From the NCBI GenBank assembly GCA_045652425.1, contig JAZRUG010000013.1, forward strand, positions 44,913 through 108,912: a DNA stretch of 64,000 nucleotides. The letters run 5' to 3'. This DNA is from RGIG1995 sp045652425. GTDB taxonomy: Bacteria > Bacillota > Clostridia > Oscillospirales > CAG-272. The position numbers and the translations under genes were made by a program. Positions 1 through 8,238 of the stretch are shown here, piece by piece. The notes beneath the pieces were generated by a model. The model did not search any database and was not told the origin of the DNA. It saw only the letters and a program-made list of their open reading frames with translations. Numbering within the stretch: the stretch's first letter is position 1; each line of letters starts with the position of its first letter.

Positions 1-1
1 T

Positions 2-256
2 GACAAGATTGCAAGGATTACACCCAACGGCTCGAATGTTGCCGGAACGTGTCTTGATAAAATATCCAACGAAGCAAAAGATATTATCGACTCGGCAGAC
101 GTTATTATCGCAAAAGGTCAAGGTAATTTTGAAACTATGCGATATTGCCAAAGAAACGTCTATTATCTTTTCTTATGCAAATGTCAGCTTTTCGCAGACA
201 GACATAGGGTGCCAAGATTTACCCCTATGCTCCTCAATGACCTACGAATGAATTAA
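2..256 (+). CDS. DUF89 / ARMT1-like damage-control phosphatase, 3' end
   Basis: This is the 3' end of a gene that begins before the window. Frame 2 is open from the first full codon to a TAA at 254-256 and reads ADVIIAKGQGNFETM followed by YYLFLCKCQLFADRHRVP. The KGQGN(F/Y)E motif and the following LFLCKC stretch are typical of the C-terminal part of bacterial DUF89 proteins, a metal-dependent family thought to dephosphorylate damaged or surplus phosphometabolites. Substrate and full length cannot be judged from 84 residues. A terminator follows within 20 bases, so it ends its transcription unit. Confidence 0.7.
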   Translation, partial: DKIARITPNGSNVAGTCLDKISNEAKDIIDSADVIIAKGQGNFETMRYCQRNVYYLFLCKCQLFADRHRVPRFTPMLLNDLRMN

Positions 257-270
257 TGGCTTATAGAGTT

Positions 271-308
271 AAAAAACCCTTTATTTAACACAATATAGGG
301 TTTTTTTT
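271..308 (+). terminator. Rho-independent terminator after the DUF89 gene
   Basis: AAAAAACCCT pairs with AGGGTTTTTT across a short AT-rich loop, and the 3' arm runs into eight T residues. It lies 15 bases after the stop codon. Confidence 0.75.
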
Positions 309-350
309 ATATATTTTTTCAAACTGATAGTACTATTATCGAAAAATACA

Positions 351-379
351 TTGACAAATGAAATACCTTATTGTAGAAT
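351..379 (+). promoter_or_regulatory. Promoter of the LysR gene
   Basis: TTGACA at 351-356 is followed after 17 bases by TAGAAT at 374-379, a near-consensus sigma-A promoter about 55 bases before the start codon. Confidence 0.7.
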
Positions 380-435
380 GAAAAGCACTACTATTTATTT
401 TCGGGAAAAGCGATTAAAGCAAAAGGAGTAACACT

Positions 436-1356
436 ATGAACATACTGCACATGAAATACGCATACGAGGTTGCAAAAGCCGGTTCTCTCAGCAAAGCCTC
501 CGAAGCATTGCTTATTGCTGTCCCCAATATAAGCCGTTCCATAAAAGAGCTTGAGGCAGGACTTGGTATAACTATTTTTGACCGAACCGCCAAAGGTATG
601 ACTCTTACGCTTGAAGGCGAAGAGTTTATGAATTATGCAAAAAGCATACTCAGTCAAATAGACGAGGTCGAAAAAATATACCGCGAAAACACTGAAAAAA
701 AGAAAAAGTTTTCCATATCTGTACCCAGAGCCAACTATATTTCCGAAGCGTTCGTTAACTTTTCAAATACGCTTGGCAAAGAACCCGTCGAGGTATTTTA
801 CAAGGAAACGAATTCCCAAAGAACGATACACAACCTTACCGAAAGAGATTATAAGCTCGGCATAATTCGTTATGCTGAAAACTACGACAAGTACTTTCAG
901 GAAATGATGAAAGAAAAAGACTTGGTCGGCGAAATGGTAACCAAGTTTACCTATTCGCTTATTATGAGCGCCCAAAACCCTCTCGCAAAAAAAGAAAATA
1001 TAACATTTAAAGACCTCGTAGAATTTATTGAGATTGCCCACGCGGACCCATTCGTCCCCTCACTTCCTCTTTCCAGAGTTGTAAAAGAAGAACTGCCCAA
1101 TAATATTAAACGCCGTATTTTTATATTTGAAAGAGCAAGTCAGGTGGACCTTCTTTCGAAGAATCACGAGACGTTTATGTGGGTATCCCCCACTTCCCCG
1201 GAAATTCTTAAAACATATAATCTCGTGCAAAAGAAATGCGTTGATAACGATAGAGTTTATAAAGACGTTCTTATTTATAAAAAGGGTTATAAGTTAACGA
1301 ATATCGACCGCAAATTTATAGATTCGCTTAACGAAACTAAAAAGAAATATTTGTAA
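436..1356 (+). CDS. LysR-family transcriptional regulator
   Basis: A 306-residue protein with a LysR-type winged helix-turn-helix at residues 1-65 (AGSLSKASEALLIAVPNISRSI, then LEAGLGITIFDRT) and a C-terminal effector-binding domain from about residue 90. Length fits the family. The ATG is preceded by AAAGGAGT at good spacing. It has its own promoter and terminator and faces the ABC exporter operon tail to tail, so no target gene is suggested by adjacency; LysR proteins often control a divergent neighbour, which here could only be the upstream DUF89 region. Effector unknown. Confidence 0.9.
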   Translation: MNILHMKYAYEVAKAGSLSKASEALLIAVPNISRSIKELEAGLGITIFDRTAKGMTLTLEGEEFMNYAKSILSQIDEVEKIYRENTEKKKKFSISVPRANYISEAFVNFSNTLGKEPVEVFYKETNSQRTIHNLTERDYKLGIIRYAENYDKYFQEMMKEKDLVGEMVTKFTYSLIMSAQNPLAKKENITFKDLVEFIEIAHADPFVPSLPLSRVVKEELPNNIKRRIFIFERASQVDLLSKNHETFMWVSPTSPEILKTYNLVQKKCVDNDRVYKDVLIYKKGYKLTNIDRKFIDSLNETKKKYL

Positions 1357-1362
1357 CTAATA

Positions 1363-1396
1363 ATAGGGTACACAGGCAAAGCCTCGTGTACCCTAT
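1363..1396. terminator. Bidirectional terminator between LysR and ABC genes
   Basis: ATAGGGTACAC and GGC pair with GCC and GTGTACCCTAT around a short loop. It sits between convergent stop codons, so it can serve both genes. The ATAGGG...CCCTAT ends resemble the hairpin at 19461-19493. Confidence 0.65.
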
Positions 1397-1398
1397 CG

Positions 1399-3300
1399 CT
1401 ATATTTGATTGCCGGCAAACTGCGTCATATAGAGTTCATAGTACTTTCCTTGTTGTTCGAGCAGTTCATCATGATTGCCTATTTCGACGACTTTGCCTTG
1501 GTCGAGAACTACTATCTTATCGGCATCTCGTATTGTTGAAAGTCTGTGTGCTATAATCAAACTCGTTCTGTTTTTCATAAGGTTTACCATAGCGTCTTGA
1601 ATTCTTTTTTCCGTACGCGTATCAACCGACGACGTCGCCTCGTCAAGAATTAGTATTTTCGGATCTGCAAATATCGCTCTTGCTATTGCAAGTAACTGTC
1701 TTTGACCTTGCGACAGCCCTGCCCCCGCCTGTTTTAAGAAAGTCTTATATTTCGCGGGAAGTCTTTCAATAAAGTAACGCGAATTACTCATTTCAGCCGC
1801 ATATACCATTTGCTCGTCAGAAGCATCTAAATTTGCATACTTTATATTGTTTTCAATAGTATCCGAAAACAGCACGGTATCTTGCAAAACTATCGCTATA
1901 TTTTTTCGCAGCTCGTCGCGCTTTATATCGTTTATGTTAACACCGTCAACCAATATCTCACCCGAGTCAACGGGATAAAATCTCATAAGCAAATTTACTA
2001 CAGTCGTCTTTCCGCTTCCCGTCGCACCGACCAATGCTATCTTTTGTCCCGGCTTTACGTTAAGATTAAAATCGTACAGTACCTGTTTTTCGGGAACGTA
2101 AGAGAAGTTAACGTTTTTGAATACAACTTCACCCTTTACGTTATCCATAGAAACGTCACCGCTGTTGTCTTCATCAGGCTGGTCCATAAGGGCAAACACT
2201 CTTTCAGCCCCCGCTATCGCCGTCTGCAAAGAACCGTACAGCATTGCAATCTCGTTTATCGGTCTTGAAAATTGCTTTGCATATATTATAAATGCAGAAA
2301 TCTTACCAATAGATATTAATCCCTTTAGCGAGAAAAATCCACCGAATGCAGCAACTATAACAAAGCTGATGTTCGATATGCAGTTCATTATAGGCCCCAT
2401 TGAGCCACCGAGAATTTCCGCTTTTATGCTGACTTTCATCAGTTCGTCACTCGTCTTGTTAAACTCATCAGTAACGTCGTCTTGCTTGTTATAAGCAACG
2501 ATAGACTTATATCCCGTAATCATTTCTTCCGAATGACCGTTCAGTCTTCCAAGCATCTGTGAGCGTTTTCTGTAAATCTTTCGCATTATCTTCGACATCT
2601 GTCCCGTAACGAATATCGTAAGAACAACCGTCAACATTGTAATCAAAGTAAGCTGCCAACAATAGTAAAACATTATGGCTACCGTACCGATAACCGTCAA
2701 AACACCCGACACCAAAGAGCCAAGGCTTTGTGATACCGTATTAGACACGTTTTCAACGTCGTTTGTCATACGGCTCATTATATCGCCGTTCGAATGGGTA
2801 TCAAGGTATTTTATTGAAAGGTTATCAATCTTCTTAAAAAGGTCGTGGCGCATCTGCTTAACTATCGCCTGACTCAAATGCGCCGCAAGAAGCGACTGCG
2901 CAATACCAAAGCCGATATTTAAAATATACACGATAGAAAGAGCGATCAATGCTTTATATAAATTGCTCCACTCTTTGTCTTTTATAAAGTCAATCGCATA
3001 TCCTTGCAAAGAAGGCGCGATAAGTGCTGCTAATGTTACGAGTATTACTGCAGCCATAAGCGGATACAGAAGCATCTTTGCTTTGCCGAAATATATCATC
3101 AATCTCTTCAAAGTATTTTTGGCATCTGCAGGTTTTTCAATTGCTTGCCCCATAGCACCGGGGCCCCTTCTTCCGCCTCCGGGACGAAATCCCATTTGCA
3201 TAGGTGCATCTTTTTTGCCGCTTGTTCCGTATTTTACAAATTGATTGCCATTCTGCTTTTCAAAGCCTTTGGGAAGGTTGGTTTTAATCTCATTACTCAT
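1399..3300 (-). CDS. ABC exporter half-transporter (catalytic-site subunit)
   Basis: A 633-residue type IV ABC exporter half: a glycine/arginine-rich N-terminal extension (about 75 residues), a six-helix membrane domain, then the nucleotide-binding domain. Walker A is GATGSGKT (425-432), the signature is LSQGQ (529-533) rather than LSGGQ, and Walker B ends DEATSS with the catalytic glutamate E554. Its partner (3297-5024) has the opposite asymmetry, as in BmrC/BmrD, LmrCD and TM287/288 heterodimers, which export drugs or lipophilic compounds. The start codon overlaps the partner's stop by four bases (ATGA), with the ribosome site AAGGAAGG inside the upstream gene. Confidence 0.92.
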   Translation of the reverse strand: MSNEIKTNLPKGFEKQNGNQFVKYGTSGKKDAPMQMGFRPGGGRRGPGAMGQAIEKPADAKNTLKRLMIYFGKAKMLLYPLMAAVILVTLAALIAPSLQGYAIDFIKDKEWSNLYKALIALSIVYILNIGFGIAQSLLAAHLSQAIVKQMRHDLFKKIDNLSIKYLDTHSNGDIMSRMTNDVENVSNTVSQSLGSLVSGVLTVIGTVAIMFYYCWQLTLITMLTVVLTIFVTGQMSKIMRKIYRKRSQMLGRLNGHSEEMITGYKSIVAYNKQDDVTDEFNKTSDELMKVSIKAEILGGSMGPIMNCISNISFVIVAAFGGFFSLKGLISIGKISAFIIYAKQFSRPINEIAMLYGSLQTAIAGAERVFALMDQPDEDNSGDVSMDNVKGEVVFKNVNFSYVPEKQVLYDFNLNVKPGQKIALVGATGSGKTTVVNLLMRFYPVDSGEILVDGVNINDIKRDELRKNIAIVLQDTVLFSDTIENNIKYANLDASDEQMVYAAEMSNSRYFIERLPAKYKTFLKQAGAGLSQGQRQLLAIARAIFADPKILILDEATSSVDTRTEKRIQDAMVNLMKNRTSLIIAHRLSTIRDADKIVVLDQGKVVEIGNHDELLEQQGKYYELYMTQFAGNQI

Positions 3301-5024
3301 ACTTCTTCACTTCCTTCCTTAAGCTGTGAATTATAGATATCGCGATATATATCCGACGTTTTCATAAGCTCTTTATGCGTACCGAGTGCCGCTATTTTGC
3401 CCTTGTCGAGAACGGCAATTCTGTCAGCGCCTTTTATAGAGGCGATACGTTGAGCTATTATAATTTTAGTTATATCGGGGCGCTTGGTGTTCAATTCTTC
3501 ATATAATTTCGCTTCGGTCTTCAAATCAAGCGCGCTCGTTGAGTCATCAAAAATAAGTATTTCACTGTTTTTTAATATAGCGCGTGAAATTGATATTCTT
3601 TGCTTCTGACCGCCCGACAGAGAATGTCCGCCCTCCGATACCATTGTGTGATATCCATACTCGGTATCGCAAATAAATCCGTCTGCCTGCGCTATTTCCG
3701 CGGCATTTTTTATTTCCCAAGGCGAAGCACCGTTTTTCCCCCATCTTATGTTGGCTTCAATAGGTCTTGAATATAGCTCCGCTTTTTGCAAAACAACGGC
3801 AATTTTATCTCTCAATTGCTTTAGTTTGTAATCCTTTACGTTTACACCATCAACAAGAACTTCACCGCTTGTTGCGTCATAAAACCGCGGTATAAGGTTT
3901 ACCAAAGAAGTCTTTCCGCAACCTGTCGAGCCGATTATTGCCAAAGTTTCACCCGGTTCAACCGTAAAGGAAATATCTTCAAGAACATTGTTGCCTGCCG
4001 TTTCGGGATATGCAAAGCTTACGTTTTTAAATTCAATTTTACCCTTTTGTTCGGGTTCTTCACTATATAATCCGTCAAATATTATTTCGGGACAGTCAAG
4101 TACTTCGCTTATTCTGTCCGCAGAGGCTTTTGCTCTTGTGAATGTTTGGAATATGTTTGCCATAAACATAATTCCGTGCAATATCTGCGCTAAATACGTT
4201 ATTGCCGCCATAATACGTCCGGGGGACATATCTCCGCCCTCTCTGACGGTTATTCCGCCGATAAGTATAACGATAACTATACAAATATTAAGCACAATAT
4301 TCATACAAGGTCCCATAAATGCAAGTAAAGTCTGCACCTTTAAATTAACCTTGCATAAAGCCTCGTTTGCGCTGTCAAATCGGTTAAGCTCGTGCTCTTC
4401 TTTTACGTAAGCCTTTACAACTCTTGCCCCCGCCACGTCTTCTTGCATAACGTTGTTTATACCGTCTAACTTTTTTTGCACTATGGAAAACATAGGCGCA
4501 GACTTTTTAAGGAAGAAGGTTACGAAGACAGCGACGAATGGAAAGCCGCAAGCGGCGATAAGAGCAAACTTCGGCGACTGTCGGTAGAGCATAAATATAC
4601 CCCCCGCAAACATAACGGTGTTACGCACAAAACCGCGGACCGCCATCATAACCATATTTTGCACTTGAGTTACGTCGTTTGTAAGTCTTGTTACAAGAGA
4701 GCCTGTAGATATTTTGTCGGTTTGCTGAAATGACAGTCCCATTATGCGAGAAAACAAATCTTTTCTTAAATCGTTTCCAAACTGTTGAGCCGCAAGATTG
4801 GCAAAGACACCGCAAAGCATACCGCATAGTCCGCCAAACAATACAAGTACTATCATTTTCAGTCCGACGTCGAGAACAAGGGTTATATTATTTTTTAAAA
4901 CACCGTTGTCAACAATGTCGCCCATAAGGTCCGGCTGAATAAGGTCCATTGCAACTTCGCCTACCATAAACAGAGGCGCTATTAAACAAAAGAACCAATA
5001 TTTCTTCAAATACTTAAAAATCAT
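3297..5024 (-). CDS. ABC exporter half-transporter (degenerate-site subunit)
   Basis: A 575-residue membrane-plus-ATPase protein. Walker A is GSTGCGKT (365-372) and the signature is a canonical LSGGQ (469-473), but the Walker B residue after the first aspartate is D494 (IFDDSTSALD) where hydrolysing sites carry glutamate. It should form the degenerate ATP site of a heterodimer with the 633-residue subunit, while its intact signature completes the active site. Its start overlaps the MarR stop by four bases, and its ribosome site AAAGGAGGAG is encoded by the last MarR codons, so the three genes are translationally coupled. Substrate is not predictable; multidrug or antimicrobial peptide export is likely. 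Confidence 0.92.
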   Translation of the reverse strand: MIFKYLKKYWFFCLIAPLFMVGEVAMDLIQPDLMGDIVDNGVLKNNITLVLDVGLKMIVLVLFGGLCGMLCGVFANLAAQQFGNDLRKDLFSRIMGLSFQQTDKISTGSLVTRLTNDVTQVQNMVMMAVRGFVRNTVMFAGGIFMLYRQSPKFALIAACGFPFVAVFVTFFLKKSAPMFSIVQKKLDGINNVMQEDVAGARVVKAYVKEEHELNRFDSANEALCKVNLKVQTLLAFMGPCMNIVLNICIVIVILIGGITVREGGDMSPGRIMAAITYLAQILHGIMFMANIFQTFTRAKASADRISEVLDCPEIIFDGLYSEEPEQKGKIEFKNVSFAYPETAGNNVLEDISFTVEPGETLAIIGSTGCGKTSLVNLIPRFYDATSGEVLVDGVNVKDYKLKQLRDKIAVVLQKAELYSRPIEANIRWGKNGASPWEIKNAAEIAQADGFICDTEYGYHTMVSEGGHSLSGGQKQRISISRAILKNSEILIFDDSTSALDLKTEAKLYEELNTKRPDITKIIIAQRIASIKGADRIAVLDKGKIAALGTHKELMKTSDIYRDIYNSQLKEGSEEV

Positions 5025-5431
5025 ATAAGCTCCTCCTTTATTACTCTATGTATTTCGTTGAGCAATTCCACTATTTCGTCTTCTCTTTCTCTGCCGATTA
5101 TGTTTGTTATAACTTCATCGGATTTGTGAAGTCTTTCTCGCAAAAGTTTGGATTTTTCCAAGCCTTTTTCGGTTAAATATAGCTTTGTATACCGTCTGTC
5201 GCTTTCGTCTGTTTCCATTTTGATATAGCCGTTTGACTGCATTTCTTTTACAGTTTGATTGATAGCGGCAGTTGTTTTGTTTGAAAACTCGGCAAGTTCC
5301 TTTTGGTTGGCGCCCGAATTGCGCGCCAAAAACATTATTATCATTCTGTACGAATCGGGGATCCCCACTTCAAGTGCGCACTTACGCATGTGGTTGAACC
5401 ATTCCTTGTGTGTTCTCGATAACGCCATCAT
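5021..5431 (-). CDS. MarR-family repressor of the ABC exporter operon
   Basis: A winged-helix MarR protein (136 residues from ATG 5431) with the usual NQKELAEFSNKTTAAINQTVKEM recognition region and the basic wing DESDRRYTKLYLTEKG. It is the first gene of a MarR-ABC-ABC operon and almost certainly autorepresses it through the inverted repeat at 5483-5506. The start is uncertain: the ATG pair at 5426-5431 lacks a good ribosome site, whereas AGAAGGTGT lies just before an in-frame ATT codon at 5461. An atypical start or an N-terminal extension of about ten residues is possible. Confidence 0.88.
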   Translation of the reverse strand: MMALSRTHKEWFNHMRKCALEVGIPDSYRMIIMFLARNSGANQKELAEFSNKTTAAINQTVKEMQSNGYIKMETDESDRRYTKLYLTEKGLEKSKLLRERLHKSDEVITNIIGREREDEIVELLNEIHRVIKEELI

Positions 5432-5482
5432 AAGCGTTTTTCTGTTGTTTTCCGTATGAATACACCTTCTTTAAGTTAAGTG

Positions 5483-5529
5483 ATAATTAATATCTTAATT
5501 AATTATATCTATTCCCCGCCGCTTGTCAA
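5483..5529 (-). promoter_or_regulatory. Promoter and MarR-type operator of the exporter operon
   Basis: On the minus strand TTGACA (5529-5524) and TATAAT (5507-5502) are 16 bases apart. A perfect inverted repeat, ATAATTAAT at 5483-5491 and ATTAATTAT at 5498-5506 with a 6-base spacer, covers the -10 box and the expected start site. The size and placement match MarR operators, so repressor bound here would block RNA polymerase. Confidence 0.72.
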
Positions 5530-5600
5530 GAAGATACGGGATAATTTTTCGGTGCTAATATGTTCGTTATTTATGTAAAAGTGAATTTAATCAACGCCTA

Positions 5601-5629
5601 TCGTTCCCATTTTTTGAAATTAGGAACGA
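5601..5629. promoter_or_regulatory. Inverted repeat upstream of the Fic gene
   Basis: TCGTTCC at 5601-5607 and GGAACGA at 5623-5629 form a 7-base inverted repeat about 30 bases upstream of the Fic promoter. A further TTCCCAA motif lies between the -35 and -10 boxes. It could be an operator, possibly for the DNA-binding N-terminus of the Fic protein itself; this is inference. Confidence 0.35.
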
Positions 5630-5657
5630 TATTAATTGTTTTATTGCCGAAAATCTA

Positions 5658-5686
5658 TTGATATAGTTCCCAATTTGTGTTATAAT
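5658..5686 (+). promoter_or_regulatory. Promoter of the Fic gene
   Basis: TTGATA at 5658-5663 and TATAAT at 5681-5686 with a 17-base spacer, about 40 bases upstream of the Fic ATG. Confidence 0.65.
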
Positions 5687-5726
5687 ATATATGTATAGCC
5701 ATAATTGCAATTAGGAGATAACTCTG

Positions 5727-6638
5727 ATGAATTATATTAAAGTATCAAAAGCTGCTGAAAAGTGGGGTATATCTGCTCGACGTGTGCGTTTACTTTGCGC
5801 CGAGGGCAAGATTGACGGCGTTGTGCGACGCGGCAATCTTTATATGATTCCCGAAAATGCTATTAAACCCATTGACCGAAGAAGAAACAAGACTAATATA
5901 TTGCTTGAAATTGAACATAAGCGCAACAAGCTTGCCGAACTGCGCCCATTGACACAAGGGGAGTTGGAGCGTTTAGCCGAAGAGTTTATGATTGAGTTTA
6001 CCTATAACTCCAACGCCATTGAGGGTAACACCTTAACACTTAAAGAAACAGCATTGGCTCTGGAAGGTATGACAATTGACCAAAAGCCGTTGAAAGATCA
6101 CCTTGAAGCAGTAGGTCATAAAGATGCCTTTCTTTACGTTCAAGAGGTTGCAAAACGAGAGCTACCCTTGAGCGAATCCGTAATCAAGAATATTCACTCC
6201 CTTGTGCTGATAAATCGCCCCGATGATAAAGGGGTTTATCGCCGTATTCCCGTGCGCATTATGGGAGCATATACCGAACCGGTACAGCCATATATGATTG
6301 AACCGAAGATGACCGAGCTTATTGCCGCAAACGAAGAACGCAAAAAGACAATGGCCGATATCGAGCGCATTGCCCTCTTCCACCTTGAATTTGAGGGGAT
6401 ACACCCTTTTATCGACGGCAACGGCAGAACCGGAAGACTTATACTCAACCTTGCCCTAATCCGCAACGGCTACCCGCCTATAAACGTTAAATTCACTGAC
6501 CGTAAACGATATTATGATGCATTTGATGCTTTTTATAAAGACGGTAACCATAAACCCATGACTGAACTTATCGCGGAATATGTGGAGCAGAGATTTGATG
6601 AATATTTTACGGTGTTGGAGAAAAATAAAGAACTATGA
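5727..6638 (+). CDS. Fic-domain protein with N-terminal DNA-binding-like domain
   Basis: A 303-residue protein. Residues 1-55 look like a MerR/excisionase-type helix-turn-helix (KVSKAAEKWGISARRVRLLC). The Fic core follows, with the full catalytic motif HPFIDGNGRTGR at 226-237, so it should transfer AMP or another nucleotide moiety to hydroxyl groups of target proteins. The inhibitory-helix motif SNAIEGN at 95-101 precedes the core, as in class II, self-inhibited Fic enzymes. AGGAG sits 8 bases before the ATG. It opens a co-directional block leading into the type III restriction system; whether it belongs to that defence block functionally is unknown. Confidence 0.88.
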   Translation: MNYIKVSKAAEKWGISARRVRLLCAEGKIDGVVRRGNLYMIPENAIKPIDRRRNKTNILLEIEHKRNKLAELRPLTQGELERLAEEFMIEFTYNSNAIEGNTLTLKETALALEGMTIDQKPLKDHLEAVGHKDAFLYVQEVAKRELPLSESVIKNIHSLVLINRPDDKGVYRRIPVRIMGAYTEPVQPYMIEPKMTELIAANEERKKTMADIERIALFHLEFEGIHPFIDGNGRTGRLILNLALIRNGYPPINVKFTDRKRYYDAFDAFYKDGNHKPMTELIAEYVEQRFDEYFTVLEKNKEL

Positions 6639-6639
6639 T

Positions 6640-6759
6640 TATAAATCAAACGAAAAAAACGCCCATCTTGAAAAACAGGCACGGGCGGAAAAGCAACCAA
6701 AGAAGAAGTTTGAGTTGGTTCAAAAACTCAACAACTTAAGAAAAGGAACGAATAAGTAA
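6640..6759 (+). pseudogene. Short open tail after Fic, possible gene remnant
   Basis: Between Fic and the next gene one frame (+1 relative to Fic) stays open for about 40 codons. It reads NAHLEKQARAEKQPKKKFEL and ends LVQKLNNLRKGTNK, with its TAA overlapping the next ATG by one base. It has no start of its own. The charged, helical composition looks like the C-terminus of a larger protein, perhaps a frameshifted tail of an ancestral Fic gene or the end of a deleted one. I do not recognise the family. Confidence 0.3.
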
Positions 6760-7523
6760 TGAAAAAAAACAATGCTTTAATGATTTCTTATATTATATTT
6801 CTTGCTATTACTTTAGCAGCAAATGTTTTGTTTGAGTGGGATGGTCTTGAAAGAATTGCTTTAGGTGCTACTGTTGCAGGTGTGTTTTTTGCTTTCTCCG
6901 ATCTTTTTAATTGGAGAGTGACTTATAATAATTATTATTGTGATAGAATGAAAAAAGCAAATGAATACTTGGATAGTATATTTGAGGACGAAATTGATTA
7001 TTTGGATAATCGTGATGAAGAATTTGAAAAGATATTAAAAAGAGCCAATCCATATATTGGTAAAAATATAAATTTTGATAATCTTATAGATTGTATAATA
7101 GAGTTAAATGAAAAGGACAAAACAACGATAGAAAAATATGAGCAAAACTTACTTGAAACTGATGATGTGTATAAAAATATAGAAAAAGAAAGAGAGAAAA
7201 ATAATAAATTTGAGATGATTGAATTATGGTTAATGATTGCCGGGTATGTATGTTTTTTCAACATTCTGGTGTTTGATTGTTTTGTTCTAATTTTAAATGG
7301 TTTTCAAATAATAGCAACCATAATTGCTTTCATAGCTATTATGATAAACTATTATTCAAAAGAAAGTATTGAAGAAAAGAAAAAAATTGAATTTGATAAT
7401 ATTATTAAAAAAGCTGAACGAACTAAATCTGAACTGGAAACCATCAATCAGGATTTTGACAAACTAAACCTTTTAAGAGAAGTAGATTCTTTTATAGAAA
7501 CACTTAAGGTTGATCAAGACTGA
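6759..7523 (+). CDS. Membrane protein of unknown function, 2TM + coiled region + 2TM
   Basis: A 254-residue protein I do not recognise. Two hydrophobic helices near the N-terminus (about 8-25 and 30-48), a highly charged helical middle (about 60-145), two more helices (about 152-172 and 176-197) and a charged helical tail. The gene two positions along (7642-8238) has the same layout and similar N-terminal sequence (YIIFLAI against YIIFLIL, then FFAFS against FFAMAS), so the two are probably distant paralogues. Composition is more AT-rich than the neighbouring housekeeping genes, consistent with an acquired region. No strong ribosome site is visible; the ATG overlaps the TAA of the upstream open tail. 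Confidence 0.65.
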   Translation: MKKNNALMISYIIFLAITLAANVLFEWDGLERIALGATVAGVFFAFSDLFNWRVTYNNYYCDRMKKANEYLDSIFEDEIDYLDNRDEEFEKILKRANPYIGKNINFDNLIDCIIELNEKDKTTIEKYEQNLLETDDVYKNIEKEREKNNKFEMIELWLMIAGYVCFFNILVFDCFVLILNGFQIIATIIAFIAIMINYYSKESIEEKKKIEFDNIIKKAERTKSELETINQDFDKLNLLREVDSFIETLKVDQD

Positions 7524-7641
7524 AAATACGAGTTCAAGAAAAGCTGATAAATTAAAAATAATTTATTGAATATGATGGCATACATCGACAAGTTTTTTGT
7601 TGGTAGAATATTTGAAGAATTAAAAAGGAGATTATTCTTTT

Positions 7642-8238
7642 ATGTGGAAACATAAGAATACTATGAAAATAGCATATATAATATTTTTGATATTATGTGC
7701 GATATATCGCATTATTGCAGACGTATTAAATTTAGATTTTAGTTCGTGGGATAAAATAGTGTGTGCGACAACTATATCGTCTTGTTTTTTTGCTATGGCA
7801 AGTTCAAAAAAATCCCTACATAATATTGTTTCAAAAGTCATCTGTTCTTTAAGAAGTTCTAACTATGAATTGAAAAAGATAAAAGATAAACCTTCTCAAA
7901 ACTCTGAAAAATATACAAACAGCAAGTATGATACAGATTATTTAGCACAAGTAATAGTAGAGAATGAAACGCAGTTAGATAAAATGGAAAAAAATAAAGC
8001 ATTCAATTTGCAACAATCTTTTATTTTTAACATTATAGGGTTTCTGATGTTTTTCTGTTTGATGGCATTTGATTTTATGTACAGTTTTTTAGAGTCAATG
8101 CAAGATTTCTATACCTTGCTGGCGTTTATTGTTATCTTGCTTACAGATGCTTATGAAGAATCTTGGGCTTATAATTATGGAAGTTTATTAGAAAAATCTT
8201 CAAATTTATGCGACACGGAGGATAAAAACAATGGATAA
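7642..8238 (+). CDS. Membrane protein of unknown function, paired with the previous gene
   Basis: A 198-residue protein with the same topology as its upstream neighbour: two N-terminal helices (about 9-28 and 36-54), a charged middle, and two C-terminal helices (about 130-150 and 158-175). AAAGGAG precedes the ATG. Its 3' end overlaps the start of mod by eight bases, so it is probably co-transcribed and translationally coupled with the type III methyltransferase. No enzymatic motif is visible. A role accessory to the restriction system, or a separate membrane defence pair, would both fit; neither can be shown here. Confidence 0.7.
   Translation: MWKHKNTMKIAYIIFLILCAIYRIIADVLNLDFSSWDKIVCATTISSCFFAMASSKKSLHNIVSKVICSLRSSNYELKKIKDKPSQNSEKYTNSKYDTDYLAQVIVENETQLDKMEKNKAFNLQQSFIFNIIGFLMFFCLMAFDFMYSFLESMQDFYTLLAFIVILLTDAYEESWAYNYGSLLEKSSNLCDTEDKNNG

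Noticed and set aside
9..251. Open frame starting MQGLHPTARM in frame 3 at the left edge
   Set aside because: The overlapping frame 2 gives a clear DUF89 C-terminus with a stop at 254-256; the frame 3 product has no family features.
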